Source: Aradus depressus
Taxonomy: Eukaryota; Arthropoda; Insecta; Hemiptera; Aradidae
NCBI GenBank assembly: GCA_963662175.1
Contig: OY759219.1
Coordinates: 30,484,908-30,548,907 of the forward strand
Length of the DNA: 64,000 nt
Direction: 5' to 3'
Under the pieces are notes generated by a model. That model ran no database searches and had not been told where the DNA came from. It saw only the letters and a list, made by a program, of their open reading frames with translations. The position numbers and the translations under genes are program-made. The first letter of the stretch is position 1. Every line of letters starts with the position of its first letter. Positions 10,360-21,357 of the stretch are shown here, in pieces.

Positions 10360-10513
10360 ACTATTTATTTTGTGAAATAGACAAGTCTAAAAAACATACG
10401 TTTTTCTTTATTTTTTATTAAGTGTTTCACAATATCTCTGCAAAAAGTGTTAAATATCGTTTAGTAGAAAGTTTAAATAAAAGTATTTCAGCTGATTGGC
10501 TTATTGTGTAAAA

Positions 10514-11168
10514 GACATATTTTTAAATAATCATCTATCTTCATATTATTTAAATAATCATCTATCTTCATATTATTTAAATAATCATCTATCTTCATAT
10601 TATTTAAATAATCATCTATCTTCATATTATTTAAATAATCATCTGTCTTCATATTATTTAAATAATCATCTATCTTCATATTATTTAAATAATCATCTAT
10701 CTTCATATTATTTAAATAATCATCTATCTTAATATTATTTAAATAATCATCTATCTTCATATTATTTAAATAATCATCTGTCTTCATATTATTTAAATAA
10801 TCATCTATCTTCATATTATTTAAATAATCATCTATCTTCATATTATTTAAATAATCATCTATCTTCATATTATTTAAATAATCATCTATCTTCATATTAT
10901 TTAAATAATCATCTATCTTCATATTATTTAAATAATCATCTATCTTAATATTATTTAAATAATCATCTATCTTCATATTATTTAAATAATCATCTGTCTT
11001 CATATTATTTAAATAATCATCTATCTTCATATTATTTAAATAATCATCTATCTTCATATTATTTAAATAATCATCTATCTTCATATTATTTAAATAATCA
11101 TCTATCTTCATATTATTTAAATAATCATCTATCTTCATATTATTTAAATAATCATCTATCTTCATGTT
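10514..11168. repeat. 27-bp minisatellite, about 24 units
   Basis: The unit is TTATTTAAATAATCATCTAT plus CTTCATA. Each contains the perfect 12-bp palindrome TTATTTAAATAA. Because 27 is a multiple of three, both strands stay open (minus strand MKIDDYLNN repeated), which makes a false reading frame. Variant units recur with an 8-unit (216-bp) offset, showing block duplication within the array. It lies just 5' of the host exon at 11227. Confidence 0.95.
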
Positions 11169-11226
11169 ATTCCTTCCTGTTATTTAATACCTTTTTTAAC
11201 TTATGAAATTTTGTTTTGTGTTTCAG

Positions 11227-11301
11227 TGTTGGGAGAACTGTCAGTTGCTTCAGTCCAACTTCCCCGTATGGGGCGCCATTTGCGACGAGAAAGGCATTTG
11301 T
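11227..11301 (+). CDS. Host gene exon encoding a cysteine-rich segment
   Basis: A 75-nt, phase 0-0 exon. It has a pyrimidine-rich acceptor (TTTTGTTTTGTGTTTCAG) and a strong donor (GTAAGTACC). It encodes 25 residues starting CWENCQLLQSNFPVWGAICD with cysteines at positions 1, 5, 19 and 25 and a central tryptophan, suggesting disulphide pairing outside the cell. The phase fits the next exon found (33705), where 'FPGCKVACQF' continues the cysteine pattern. The spacing (CxxxC, W, C, C, then GCxxxCxF) is somewhat like the cysteine-rich region before the fibronectin modules of anosmin, but I cannot name the gene. Upstream exons are not seen. The exon sits between two minisatellites. Confidence 0.65.
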
Positions 11302-11442
11302 GTAAGTACCATCAAAGCGACATTAGTGCTGTCGTTACTGCTACTACCCCCCGCCTCACCTTGGGGTAGATGCACTTTAAATACTCGTTATTAGAAATTG
11401 GTAGTCAGATGAGTTGGTCCTGACACTTGCTTAGATTTCAGA

Positions 11443-11955
11443 TTTGTTTATAGTACAATAGACACGTTTTTACAGTCCGTTTTTGTTTATAGTAAACTAG
11501 ACATGTTTTTATTGTCCTGTTTTGTTTATAGTACACTAGACACGTTTTTATTGCCCTGTTTTGTTTATAGTACCTTAGACACTTTTTTATTGTCCTGTTT
11601 TGTTTATAGTACACTAGACATGTTTTTATTGTCCTGTTTTGTTTATAGTACAATTGACACGTTTTTACAGTCCGATTTTGTTTATAGTACACTAGACATG
11701 TTTTTATTGCCCTGTTTTGTTTATAGTACCTTAGACACTTTTTTATTGTCCTGTTTTGTTTATAGTACACTAGACACGTTTTTATTGTCCTGTTTTGTTT
11801 ATAGTACAATAAACACGTTTTTACAGTCCGCTTTTGTTTATAGTACACTAGACACATTTTTATTGTCCTGTTTTGTTTATAGTACAATAGACACGTCTCT
11901 TTACAGTCCGTTTTTGTTTATAGTACACTAGACATGATTTTACAGCTGTTTGTTT
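11443..11955. repeat. 39-bp minisatellite, about 13 units
   Basis: The unit is TTTTGTTTATAGTACACTAG plus ACACGTTTTTATTGTCCTG. The length is a multiple of three, so it creates long open frames on both strands (minus YYKQNRTIKTCLV) that are not genes. A three-unit variant pattern recurs after four units (156 bp). It starts 142 bp after the donor of the host exon, so it is intronic. Confidence 0.95.
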
Positions 11956-12169
11956 ATAGTGCACTTACAGCTGTAGTAGATAGACCTAATAATTACAATA
12001 CTCTTGAAACAAAATTCCAGTTTTCAGTTGTGTATTATTTATTATTTTGTATACCAGTATATAATAACATATTTGATGTATTTCTATTAACAAAACTGAA
12101 CTTTATACACGTATTAGAAGTATATTTTATACACAACTATGATGTGAGTAGTATAGTAAGTACATAAAG

Positions 12170-12482
12170 TGACTCATGCCCGGGCTTTTAAGTACGAAAA
12201 CATATCGCCTACTACCAGAGCGCTCTTTCGTCGCTCTGGTGGACATGAGCCCAATCCTACTATGAGAGTCCTAAATTTTGCCTACCCAGGTTTATTCAGT
12301 CTTTAACTAGTACCTGACTGTGCAGACTCAGGACCATTGCTTACATCCCCTCCGAAGGATGACGTGCTCAAGGTTTTCTTACTTTCCAAGTGTAAAACCG
12401 AAGGGTCTCGGTTTCCAAAACAGCAATCTTTAGCTCAGTAGGCAAGGATGCTACCTCTGAGCTAGTGGCGACCGACGCTCTC
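12170..12482 (-). repeat. SINE-A, diverged copy
   Basis: The whole length is recognisable, but the central domain is damaged (ACATCCCCTCCGAAGGATGA on the plus strand) and the B box is lost. The tRNA head ends at GAGCTAGTGGCGACCGACGC. Confidence 0.8.
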
Positions 12483-12499
12483 TAATATATATTACAGTT

Positions 12500-12810
12500 T
12501 ATAAAAATTTCGCGTTTTTGTAGCACAGTTATATAATACATTCTAATGACATCTATTACATTTTCAGGAAAATCGGCTTTAGAAGGAAAGAGAGGGATTT
12601 GGAGTGAATTTTGACCCAAAAAGTCTAATAACTGTCGATATATTATAATGAATGGATCTACATGAAATTTAGTATGATTCAACATTCACTGTGTAAATCA
12701 ACTATTAATTTTTAGCCAAAATGGTGGATTGGTTTTAGAGAGAGAATAAAAACTCATGGAATAATTCGTGCTGGGGACGTACATGGCCGGTGATACACCG
12801 ACGACTTTTT
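12500..12810 (-). repeat. HX repeat, reverse orientation
   Basis: Reads in reverse: sub-units first, then ATTCGTGCTGGGGACGTACA and the 5' palindrome region GGTGATACACCGACGACTTT at the right end. Confidence 0.7.
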
Positions 12811-13314
12811 TTTTTACTTAAGGAGCTAACAAATTATTTTTGAATACTTAATGATGCATCCTGAAAAAAATTGAAGGAGTTATCCATGACCCCGCTGTGC
12901 CATGATAGGTGGTGTGAACTATATATGTATAAGGGGTCGCTAGGTACCTAATAATACGAGTTTCGTACAAAAAACATGGTAATTTATTGTTGAGGGATGA
13001 AGGTAGGGGGTAGCTACATTTTTGAAACAAACAAAAAACAAAATGAATTGTGTTAAATGTTCTGGGAACGACATATGGCACACATTGAGAACGTCCAATT
13101 TTTTAAACTGTGTTTTTTTGTCTCAAAAACCCTCCCAGGTTTTGACTTAATTATTCTCTGACGTAGTTATTTCTTTTGAGTAATTTTTTCATTATATTTT
13201 TTCAGATACATTATTTTTATAAGTAAACGATTGGTATCATTAAAGAGAGAGGGGGAAAAAAATGGTTTCTCAACATTCAGCGCTAGTAATAGTTATTATG
13301 ACACAATGTCCGAA

Positions 13315-13670
13315 TATACGTACTCTTACTCTTACTCTGTTGGCGACGAACCCTGAAGATCCTTAGCCGCCCACACTAGCCTTCTCCACCGCGATCTGTC
13401 GTGCGCCACCGGTCGTCAGTTCACCATGTGGTGTTCCACGCATCTTTCTTCACCAGGTCAGCCCACCTCAGCCGTGGTCTTCCTCGTGATCTGGCTCCTT
13501 GGACATGAACGTCCATGATGCGTCCTATGGCTGTCTGCGGTCCACTTTTCTCCACATGTCCAGCCCATCTTAAGAGCCGTGATTTCATATCTGCAACTAC
13601 GGTCGGGTGTTGCCAGAAGATGTCTCTCAGCTCCCTGTTGGTTCTCATCCTCTCAATAACAAAATACAAT
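13315..13670 (-). pseudogene. RTE/CR1-like reverse transcriptase C-terminal tail
   Basis: A minus-strand frame has RMRTNRELRDIFWQHP, then SRLLRWAGHVEK and 'ARSRGRPRLRWADLVKKD'. This matches the conserved C-terminal 'RLRWxGHVxR...RSRGRPRxRWxD' region of arthropod endonuclease-reverse transcriptases. No catalytic residues are included. Past the coding end the minus strand finishes with (GAGTAA)n-like repeats (plus strand TACTCTTACTCTTACTC at 13320), in line with the short microsatellite tails of RTE-type elements. The element is severely 5'-truncated. Confidence 0.75.
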
Positions 13671-13734
13671 TAAAACAAATATAAAATATGAATTTTCATT
13701 TTTTTTTTTTTTAATCTACTCCTTTATTTTAGTT

Positions 13735-14055
13735 GATTTTGCGGAAAAATTGATAGATGACGTTCTAATAGGGCCCTGAATTCATGTATGAAACGTGTCA
13801 TATATTCAGTACAAGGACAGTTATTAGTTTTTGAGTTTTTGTGTAAAGCTTCCCTTAATCTTCCTCTTCCCATTGGCCAATTTGACTGAAAGTCAATATT
13901 TGTCGCCCTTGAAGGGTTCTATATGTACAGAAAAATATTTTTTTTTTTAAATTTAGGAATCAGGAGATCGAAAAGCATGAATTTCTGTTGAAAACTCAAC
14001 TTCGAATTTCTGACATTACATAACTTCCCCTATACTTTGTATAGCTGGGGAAGAA
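13735..14055 (+). repeat. HX repeat, 3' portion with the best terminal hairpin
   Basis: Ends CTTCCCC-TATAC-TTT-GTATA-GC-TGGGGAAG at 14026-14055, the clearest copy of the HX 3' palindrome: outer stem CTTCCCC/GGGGAAG, inner stem TATAC/GTATA. It is followed by A-rich sequence. Confidence 0.75.
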
Positions 14056-14099
14056 AAAAAAAATAAAAAAAATAAAAAAAATGCCAATAAGGAATCTTT

Positions 14100-14400
14100 T
14101 CAACTTAGTACATTAAAGTTAGCTCCCCCCTTCGCTATTAGGGGATGATAATGGCAAAAGAAATATTACAGTAATTAAATAATGGGGAATTCGAGGCGCT
14201 GAGCCTTAGGGTAATACCCTGTTATCTACCCGAGAGGGTAGGAAAATGGAAAAACCCAGTTAGGGGGAAAGTTTGTGTTGCCTGCCTGCTCTTAGGTTTA
14301 ATGGAAGATAGGACCCTTATTTAAAGTTGGGGAAAACCTGAGGAACAGCGAGCGATGCCCAGTGGGTGCGGAATCCACGAGTTGGGAATAATGGTATATA
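14100..14400. repeat. Unclassified repeat shared with 19870-20130
   Basis: TTTAATGGAAGATAGG and the following GCGGTTCTGAGGA-like blocks match the reverse complement of 19990-20110 with many differences. No coding or termini recognised. Confidence 0.4.
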
Positions 14401-14472
14401 GGTGAATAGGAAATGGTAACTGCGTATAGCTGCGGAAAAAATATATTTCTTTTCTACACAAGATATATTTAG

Positions 14473-14694
14473 TCGCCCTCGTAGCTCAGTGGCTTGCGTG
14501 CTTGCTTTGATCAAGACCCGGCCAACACCCTTAGTTTATTTTATCTAGAACAAAAAGAATTAAGCACGCCGTCCTTTGGAATGGACGCTAAGCAATAGTC
14601 CCGAGCCTGTACGGAATGCCATAATTCCGAAGTATTGCCGGGCTCATATCTCCCAGAGCGACGAGAGAGCGCTCTGGTAGTAGCCGATATGGAA
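14473..14694 (+). repeat. SINE-A, internally shortened copy
   Basis: The tRNA head CTCGTAGCTCAGTGGCTTGC is followed by a shortened body. It stops at the GGTAGTAGCCGATATGG block without the terminal tail. Confidence 0.8.
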
Positions 14695-14790
14695 TATTTC
14701 CGTTAAACCATAACATGGTAATAGGATACGTCATAAGAATATATACATGAAGATAGCTTACATATTAGATACATAAACAGATATTAGCTC
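14695..14790. repeat. LINE-tail-like repeat shared with 38010-38108
   Basis: 'TTTCCGTTAAACCATAACAT', GGTAATA and GATACGTCA blocks match 38014-38108. At 38.0 kb the sequence abuts a (TAA)n run, which looks like the 3' tail of a LINE on the minus strand. Confidence 0.55.
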
Positions 14791-14937
14791 TTAGAGTCTG
14801 ATACGATTAGAATTATCAATACTACTAAAAAATAAATTAGAAAATAATTACTTGAAAAGATGAGTACAAAAATATATACAGTAGATAAATAAAGTGTATA
14901 ATAAATACATTTTTAAATTTAATTATAATATAACTTT

Positions 14938-15005
14938 TCCGGAACTGTTTTGTTCACGACGACATTTTGGGACGTTCTTATGTCCCTTCCTCAGGTCACA
15001 ATGTG
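14938..15005 (-). repeat. Tail-type hairpin motif (CTGAGGAAGGGAC...GTCCC)
   Basis: The minus strand reads CCTGAGGAAGGGACATAAGA then ACGTCCCAAAATGTCGTC. GGGAC and GTCCC can pair. The layout recalls tails of Penelope-like elements and retrozymes, and it resembles the arms at 27222-27347. Confidence 0.45.
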
Positions 15006-15087
15006 CGAAATATAGAAAAAGAAAAAAAAGTTTAAAAAAAAAATTGGAATATAAATAATAAAAATAATGATTAAAGCGTAGAAACGG

Positions 15088-15500
15088 CTCCGGTAGCTCA
15101 GCGCTTTGCGTGCTTGCATACAGATCTCAAAATCGCGTGTTCGAAACCCGGCTGAAACCTTTAGTTTATTAACTAACAAACTTAGAACGTAGATTCGACA
15201 GACCTTAAAGTAGAGCTCAAGGTCGTGGGTTCGAAACCCGACCGAAACCCTTAATTTATTTTATCTGGGAGGTAAAATAAACTTAAGCACACCGTCCTTC
15301 GGATGGGACGTTAAGCGATGGTCCAGAGCCTGTACGATGTCAAATACTCGTTAAAGACCCCTGCTCTAAGTGAATAAAAATTTAGGGTAGGCAAAATTCA
15401 GGACTCCCATAGTAGAGTCAGGCTCATGTCCACCAGAGTGACGAAAGAGTAAAGATAGGCGATATGACCTCGTAGTTAAATCCCGGGCATAATAACTAAC
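15088..15500 (+). repeat. SINE-A with a duplicated tRNA head
   Basis: A first head with A and B boxes (GTGTTCGAAACCCGG) runs to about 15173. Then come AACTAAC repeats and a second B box (GTGGGTTCGAAACCCGAC) with the complete body, ending in (AACT)n. This is either a dimer or an insertion of one copy next to another. The tail is of the (AACT)n type rather than (CCTAA)n. Confidence 0.85.
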
Positions 15501-16163
15501 TAACTAAGACTGAGCTAGGAAAAACTGGTAGAAACTTTCACCATTTACTCGTAAACTGTTCAGGCCAATTGCTGACAATGATCTCACTTCATTATTTGAA
15601 CTGGGTGTACTGTCAGAAGTACAATTGAGTTCAGTTAACGTTAAACAGGATAACGTAGCCTGTACCAGGACTCATAAATTCATCGCACTATGCAATTATT
15701 CACTTGCATCAGTCTTGTCTTATCCATGCATCACTTCAACTGACCAGCACAAATTAATTCACTGTTTTATAGACTATTTCCATAATTTGTGAGTCGTCTG
15801 CTTAATTTAGATGTACACTGTCTGGCTTTTGAAGTGTGTATTATTGTTGATTTCTAGGTCTTGATTTGGTATTCATAGTTTTATTTAGTACTAATATGTT
15901 TTAGTGCATTATGTTGACCAGGGCTGTGCAACGAATATTGGCCGCCCGTGTGCAAATAACGATAACGCCACCCCTCCACAATTAAAGTACCCGAATGTTT
16001 TTATGTTTTTCCCCTTTACATTTTGAATAAGTTAATGATTTTTATTTTCCAAATAAATACTTGAGCAAGGATATTAATAACACGTGTAATGACAACAATA
16101 TTTTATTTTCAAACATTATATTATGAACTATTAACCATAATTATTACCACACTTTATATAAGG

Positions 16164-16166
<3 letters not shown>

Positions 16167-16198
<32 letters not shown>

Positions 16199-16401
16199 CT
16201 TTTTTTTTTTGGCCTTATGTACAATGCATATTAGCCATTTCACTGTGTAATTTACTAGTTATTTACGACATCCATGGCCCCGGGAGGGAGTTCTATCTAT
16301 GAAATAAAACTCACCCCCGGACGGGATTCGAACCCGCAAACCATGGTGAGACCATGCGACCAAAGCCCTACGCTCTAGCCCGCACGGCCACCGTGGCTCC
16401 C
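16167..16401 (-). repeat. SINE-B, tRNA-derived, poly(A)-tailed
   Basis: On the minus strand: GGGAGCCACGGTGGCCGTGC, then the A-box region, 'GGTTTGCGGGTTCGAATCCC' (B box), a short body and a long poly(A) (T run 16167-16210 on the plus strand). GAACTTT occurs at both edges as a probable target-site duplication. It differs from SINE-A in head and tail, which implies a different LINE partner (poly-A type). Confidence 0.85.
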
Positions 16402-16608
16402 TAATGAACTTTGATATAGGTTATATTAAAAAACATAATATTATATTTTTTATAGTTTAGTAAAGTAGTTTTTAAGGAACAAATAAAACTAGAAATATTT
16501 ATCACAAATAGTCATTTATTAAATAAAAATAAATTGTAATCAAAGCATGGCTTTTTTGGCCTTAATGGGAGCAAAATTTTCTTGAGCACGTTTTGTTTCA
16601 ATAGAGAT

Positions 16609-16946
16609 TAGGTTAGGTTTTATGACTCATGCCCGGGCTTTAACTACGAGGTCATATCGCCTACTACCAGAGCCCTCTTTCGTCACTCTGGTGGACATGA
16701 GCCCGACTCTACTGTGGGAGTACTAAATTTTGCCTAACCTAAATTTTTATTAGGCCAGGGGTCTTTAACGAGTACCTGACATCGTACAGGCTCGGGACTA
16801 TCCCTTAACGTCCCATCCGAAGGACGGTGTGCTTGAGTATATTTTTCCTCCCAGATAAAATAAACTAAGGGCCTCGGTCGGGTTTCGAACCCACGTTCTT
16901 GAGCTCAGAAGACAAGCACGCATACCACTGAGCTACCGGCGCTCTC
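16609..16946 (-). repeat. SINE-A, full-length copy
   Basis: Full structure with canonical B box (GGTTTCGAACCC on the plus strand) and a TTAGGTTAGG-type terminus. One of the best-conserved copies. Confidence 0.9.
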
Positions 16947-17139
16947 TGTGCTCTCCCAATTCCCATAGGTACTTCTGATTACCCATATCTCCCTTTTTTT
17001 CCCATCCCTTCAAATGAATTTATCTTGCTTTTCCCCTTGGTTTCGGTTTCTTTTTGTTCTCTTGTATATATTTGACTTACGATAGATTCAAAATAAGGAA
17101 AAGAAAATTAGGGCCGCCTGGCATAAATTATAAATATTT

Positions 17140-17405
17140 TCCCAGAACGAATTAATCAATTAACTTTTCGCTCGCCCTCCAAAATCAGCGGACCGCTTCC
17201 ACTAATATTCAATAGTTGACTTACATAAGGGCTCCTAAGTCCACATACTAAATATTTTATTGATAAATTCATTACATCTACAGTTATTAGGGTTTCTGAG
17301 TTGAGCCTCTTTTTCCCGTCTGCCAAGTCGGAAAACATGAAGATCTTTTGAAAACTCAACCTCGAATTTCTGACCGATTACATAACTTTGTATAGCTGGG
17401 GGAAG
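17140..17405 (+). repeat. HX repeat, internally deleted
   Basis: Begins at CCCAGAACGAATTAATCAAT and jumps after one sub-unit to the 3' end TGTATAGCTGGGGGAAGTAA. Confidence 0.7.
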
Positions 17406-17689
17406 TAAAACCAAAAAAAAAAACGATCTCATATATCAATAAAATTACACCATTCAGAAAGTTAGGGGCATACAGACAGGTAGCAACAAAATAAAAATAA
17501 AATGGAAACGGCCGGGTGAAGCCATAAAAGTGAAATATTATCTTATAAAACCCAGCAAATGATACCGATGAAAGAGAGAAATACTGAAAGCGCCCAATAA
17601 AAACGTTTTTGTTTATTGAACCTCAGCGGTCCGAAAAAAATGTTCAGCTAGTTGGAGTGCTACTGGTGCTGTCGTAGTCGAGTTTCTTA

Positions 17690-18015
17690 TATATATTGTA
17701 TAGTATCTTATATATATTGTTGTATATTTTTATTTTTTTTTAAATTATTTTCATTTATTAAGTTATTTATTTATTTGTTTAAATTTGCTCATCTCTTATG
17801 TTATGGTTTCTGTTTATTCAACTACCACCATTGGTTTACTACATATTCCATTTATTTATTTTTCTATATGTTTGCTATTATTTTGTAATTATTCATTTCT
17901 TTTTTGCTTCTTATTATGTTTTAAATATTCTGAATTACTTATCATTTTATCTTGTCTTCTTAGAGTCATCACTTCTGCTTATTGTTATTTTTTTTGTACA
18001 GACTATAGAATAAAT
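17690..18015 (+). repeat. LINE 3'-UTR-like repeat (copy 2)
   Basis: Plus-strand partner of 3845-4085, ending TGTACAGACTATAGAATAAA. The T-rich frames here come from base composition, not from a gene. Confidence 0.6.
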
Positions 18016-18029
18016 AAATTAAAAAAAAT

Positions 18030-19180
18030 ATACCTATATAAAAAAATAATGCAAAGAATTATTTTGATCTTGACTTTTGTATACTTTTGTATAACCAATG
18101 TTGGGCATTATTGAATAAATTTTTATTCAATAAAGTTATTCAATAACTTTTTATTCAATAATTTTTTAGTGATTACTGTTTTATTCATGAAACAAGTTAG
18201 GTACTGTTTTATTCTATGAATTATTTTAGGTAATTTATGAATGATGATTATTTTTTAATTTGTATTTTTTAAGGACGAGTGAGTTAATAGCTTTATTGGA
18301 TAAGAATTTAAGAATTCCTGCCCCCCCCCCCCCCCCCCCCCTCCCTGCTCCTAGGTTTATTGACAACTGTTTGTTTATAATGAGAAGTACGTTATGTTTA
18401 CAAAATTAAATGGATAAAGTAAAGTGTAAACAATGGATTAGCTCGATAAACGTCGTACATCTGTGTTGAGTGTTAATTCCTGCCGTTACAACTAAAGTAA
18501 AGTCAAGTTGCTTGAACTATTTCTATTAAAGTCCATATTTATTATTTAGTTTCTATAATACTTATTTGTTACAATTATATATATCTACACATATTTTTGT
18601 ATACTTTATGTTATATTTTTGTGAAATTAGACAACATAAAAGATAAATATATTTTATTTTTATTTATTTATATATATTTTATATAAAAAAAAAAAAAGTT
18701 TCTAGATATTTCCTTAATGGAAAATCTTTTCCAGAAGAGGCTCATTTTTAAGGATACTTTTCCAGAATTTTCTCTTTCTGTCTTGGAAAATTTAATCACT
18801 GGGGTAAACAAGGCGGAAACCACCTGTAAGCCCCGTTCTTTTATTTGTTGAGGTTTTCACTCGTTAAACAAGAAAAGACGCTCCCCCCTTCCCGAAGGTA
18901 ATATTGAAAATTAAAGTTTTTCACATCAAAAAGCTACCCTCCACCCTCCCACGTCCCACTCAAGATTTTTAATTTGAAACAGAAAACCCCTAAATCCTGG
19001 TTATACCTTTTCGCTCTACATTAAAATGTCAACAAATTCTTATTATTTATTTATAATGTTTATTGAAATATTTTGGTAGTTTGGCCAAAAAGTTATTTTA
19101 GGACATACAGGAGGGTTCAAGAACAACGTGACGTATTTTCACTCAGATGGTTCCTGTTACAAACATGAAACAAATACCAT
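18030..19180. other. Stretch without a gene
   Basis: AT-rich, with a C run at 18321-18340. No coding, no recognised repeat. Confidence 0.5.
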
Positions 19181-19379
19181 TTCCCAATCTAGAAGTATAG
19201 GAGAAGTTATGTAATCTGACAAAAATTCAATGAATTTCATGTTCCTGACATCTTGGTTCCAAAAATGTAAAAAATAAAGTCTGTTTGTGTGTGTGTGCTT
19301 GTGAACAGGAAAGCTCCTGAAAGAATGTGTTTCGATAAGACATTCTTTATGTTTATCCAGAACAAGACAATTTTCTAAT

Positions 19380-19860
19380 TCTTAACACACAATATTCCAA
19401 GGCAATTTTCTAATGAATATTGCAAATCACAATACTGTTCCTTGAAAATCATTGTCACATATTCTTAACACTTCACACAATATTCCAAGGCAATTTTTTA
19501 ATCTTTATTGCTGTTCACAATAACGTTTCTTGGAAATCATTTTCTCATATTTTTAGCATTCGACAAACTATTCCAGGTAATGTTCTATATTGTTCTTCAC
19601 ATAACTGTTCCTTGAAAATCATTCTTAACCATTTGACACAATATTCCAAGGCAATGTTCTATATCGCTGTTCACTTTATCATTGTTCTTTCAAAATCATT
19701 TTCACATATACTTACCATTTCGACACAATATTCCAAGGTAATTTGTATAGTTCTTCACATTACTGTTCCTTAAAAATAATTTTTTCATATTCTTACCATT
19801 CCACATAATATTCCAATGCAATTTTCTATATCGCTGTTCATTTTACCAATGTTCCTAAGT
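19380..19860. repeat. Diverged tandem repeat, ~80-95 bp unit, about 6 copies
   Basis: Each unit holds CACAATATTCCAAGGCAATT, a CGCTGTTCAC-like block, TGTTCCTTGAAAATCATT and CACATATTCTTACCATT. Units differ by 10-20% and small indels, so the array is old. No coding. Confidence 0.8.
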
Positions 19861-20438
19861 TAGGTGACCCATCTAACCCCCAAACCTGAATATTCCAATC
19901 GTGCTCCCGACTACTGCTGACCTTCCCCCCCTGTTAAGTCCGGGACATCTAAGCTACTTTTCTCCATTCAAGTCAGCTTTATTCTCCCCCTCCGGACCCT
20001 TGAAAGCGGATTACGTTACTTAATACCCGAACCTACCGCTCGCGTGGCGTCCTCTCTTCCTTACAGCGACCCTACCAGTCCTCAGAACCGCTATAAACAT
20101 TAATTAAGACCCTATCTTCCATTTAACCTTATTCCAAAAAGCAATTGCCTTGGAACACAACTCAACTTATCTGTAGAGGTATTCAGCATTAAAATAATCG
20201 AAATCTTTTTATCTTAAAGGGTTATATTGAGACGTGTCTCAAAAATAGTGGCATATCTCAATTTTATTTAAAAAAAAAAATTTATTTCATGTTAAGGAAA
20301 CACACATTTTTCAAAGTTACTATAAATATAACGAGTACTGGCGACATACTAAGATTCACTCATTTACAAATTGATTAACTATAACCTAATTACTTCCGAA
20401 GCTATACTTATAGGAGAAGTTATTATTTGTATTTTACT

Positions 20439-20776
20439 GAGGGCGCTGGTAGCTCAGTGGTATGCGTGCTTGTCTTCTGAGCTCAAGAACGTGGGTTTGA
20501 AACCCGACCGAGGCCCTTAGTTTATTTTATCTAGGAAGTAAAATAAACTTAAGCATGCCGTCCTTCGGATGGGACGTTAAGCGATGGTCCCGAGCCTGTA
20601 CGACGTCAGGTACTCGTTAAAGACCCCTGCCCTAGGTGAATAAAAATTTAGGGTAGGCAAAATTTAGGACTCCCACCGTCGGGCTCATGTTCACCAGATT
20701 GACGAAAGAGCACTCTGGTAGTAGGCGATATGACATCGAAGTTAAAGCCCGGGCATGAGTCATAAAACCTAACCTA
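20439..20776 (+). repeat. SINE-A, full-length copy with 9-bp TSD
   Basis: Complete head, central domain and tail (AAAACCTAACCTA). TATTTTACT flanks it at 20430-20438 and 20777-20785. A box TAGCTCAGTGG; the B box has one change (GGTTTGAAACC). Confidence 0.92.
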
Positions 20777-20789
20777 TATTTTACTTATG

Positions 20790-21357
20790 GTGTATATACT
20801 ATTTGTTATTTTGTACACATCATTCACCATTTTATATATAGATTTTTATTTGTAATTGAATGGGTGTCTGGAAGAAGGGCCTATGTCAGTTTTTTCAATT
20901 TTTATATAATAAAAAATCAGCTGAACATGACATAGACCCTTTTTCTATTGGAAAAAGACTGAAAACAGAAAGACTTTTTTTACGATTTGTTTATTCCAAA
21001 ATAAGATCAGAAAATTAAAAATAAATTATTGATTAATACAAAATACTGCAAAAGTAGTAAGTGACTACTGTGAAGGTAACGACGTATAGAATTTTATTTA
21101 TTTAATTATTATTTTAAATAATTTTCTTTATAACACTACTAAAGATAACATAGGCCCTTCAAGGTTCATGGCATCTAGTGGCCGAGTACTGAACTTAAAC
21201 AGGTGCTTGCTCCACATCACATAGGTCCTTCCATGAAAAAACGGGTTTTTAAAAATCACGACATAGGCTCTTTTTCCAGACACCCATTCAATTATTATAC
21301 TTTTTTTTTTTTTCTTACATCCCTTACTTTATACATATTGCATTTATTATTTTACAC
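20790..21357. other. Stretch without a gene
   Basis: Contains an inverted relation between 20866-20890 (TGGGTGTCTGGAAGAAGGGC) and 21262-21290 (CTCTTTTTCCAGACACCCAT), roughly 420 bp apart. A degenerate MITE is possible. No coding. Confidence 0.45.

Noticed and set aside
10488..11165. 225-codon open frame MKIDDYLNN-repeated on the minus strand
   Set aside because: It is a product of the 27-bp satellite: unit length is a multiple of three and lacks stops. The plus strand is open too.
11438..11931. Long overlapping frames on both strands (YYKQNRTIK..., STLDTFLLSCFVY...)
   Set aside because: Same effect from the 39-bp satellite.
14190..14245. I-SceI-like homing endonuclease site (GGGTAATACCCTGTTATC)
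   Set aside because: Does not match the 18-bp site; no intron or endonuclease nearby.
14472..14540. Functional tRNA genes at SINE heads
   Set aside because: A and B boxes are present but the acceptor and anticodon stems do not fold, and each head continues into a SINE body.
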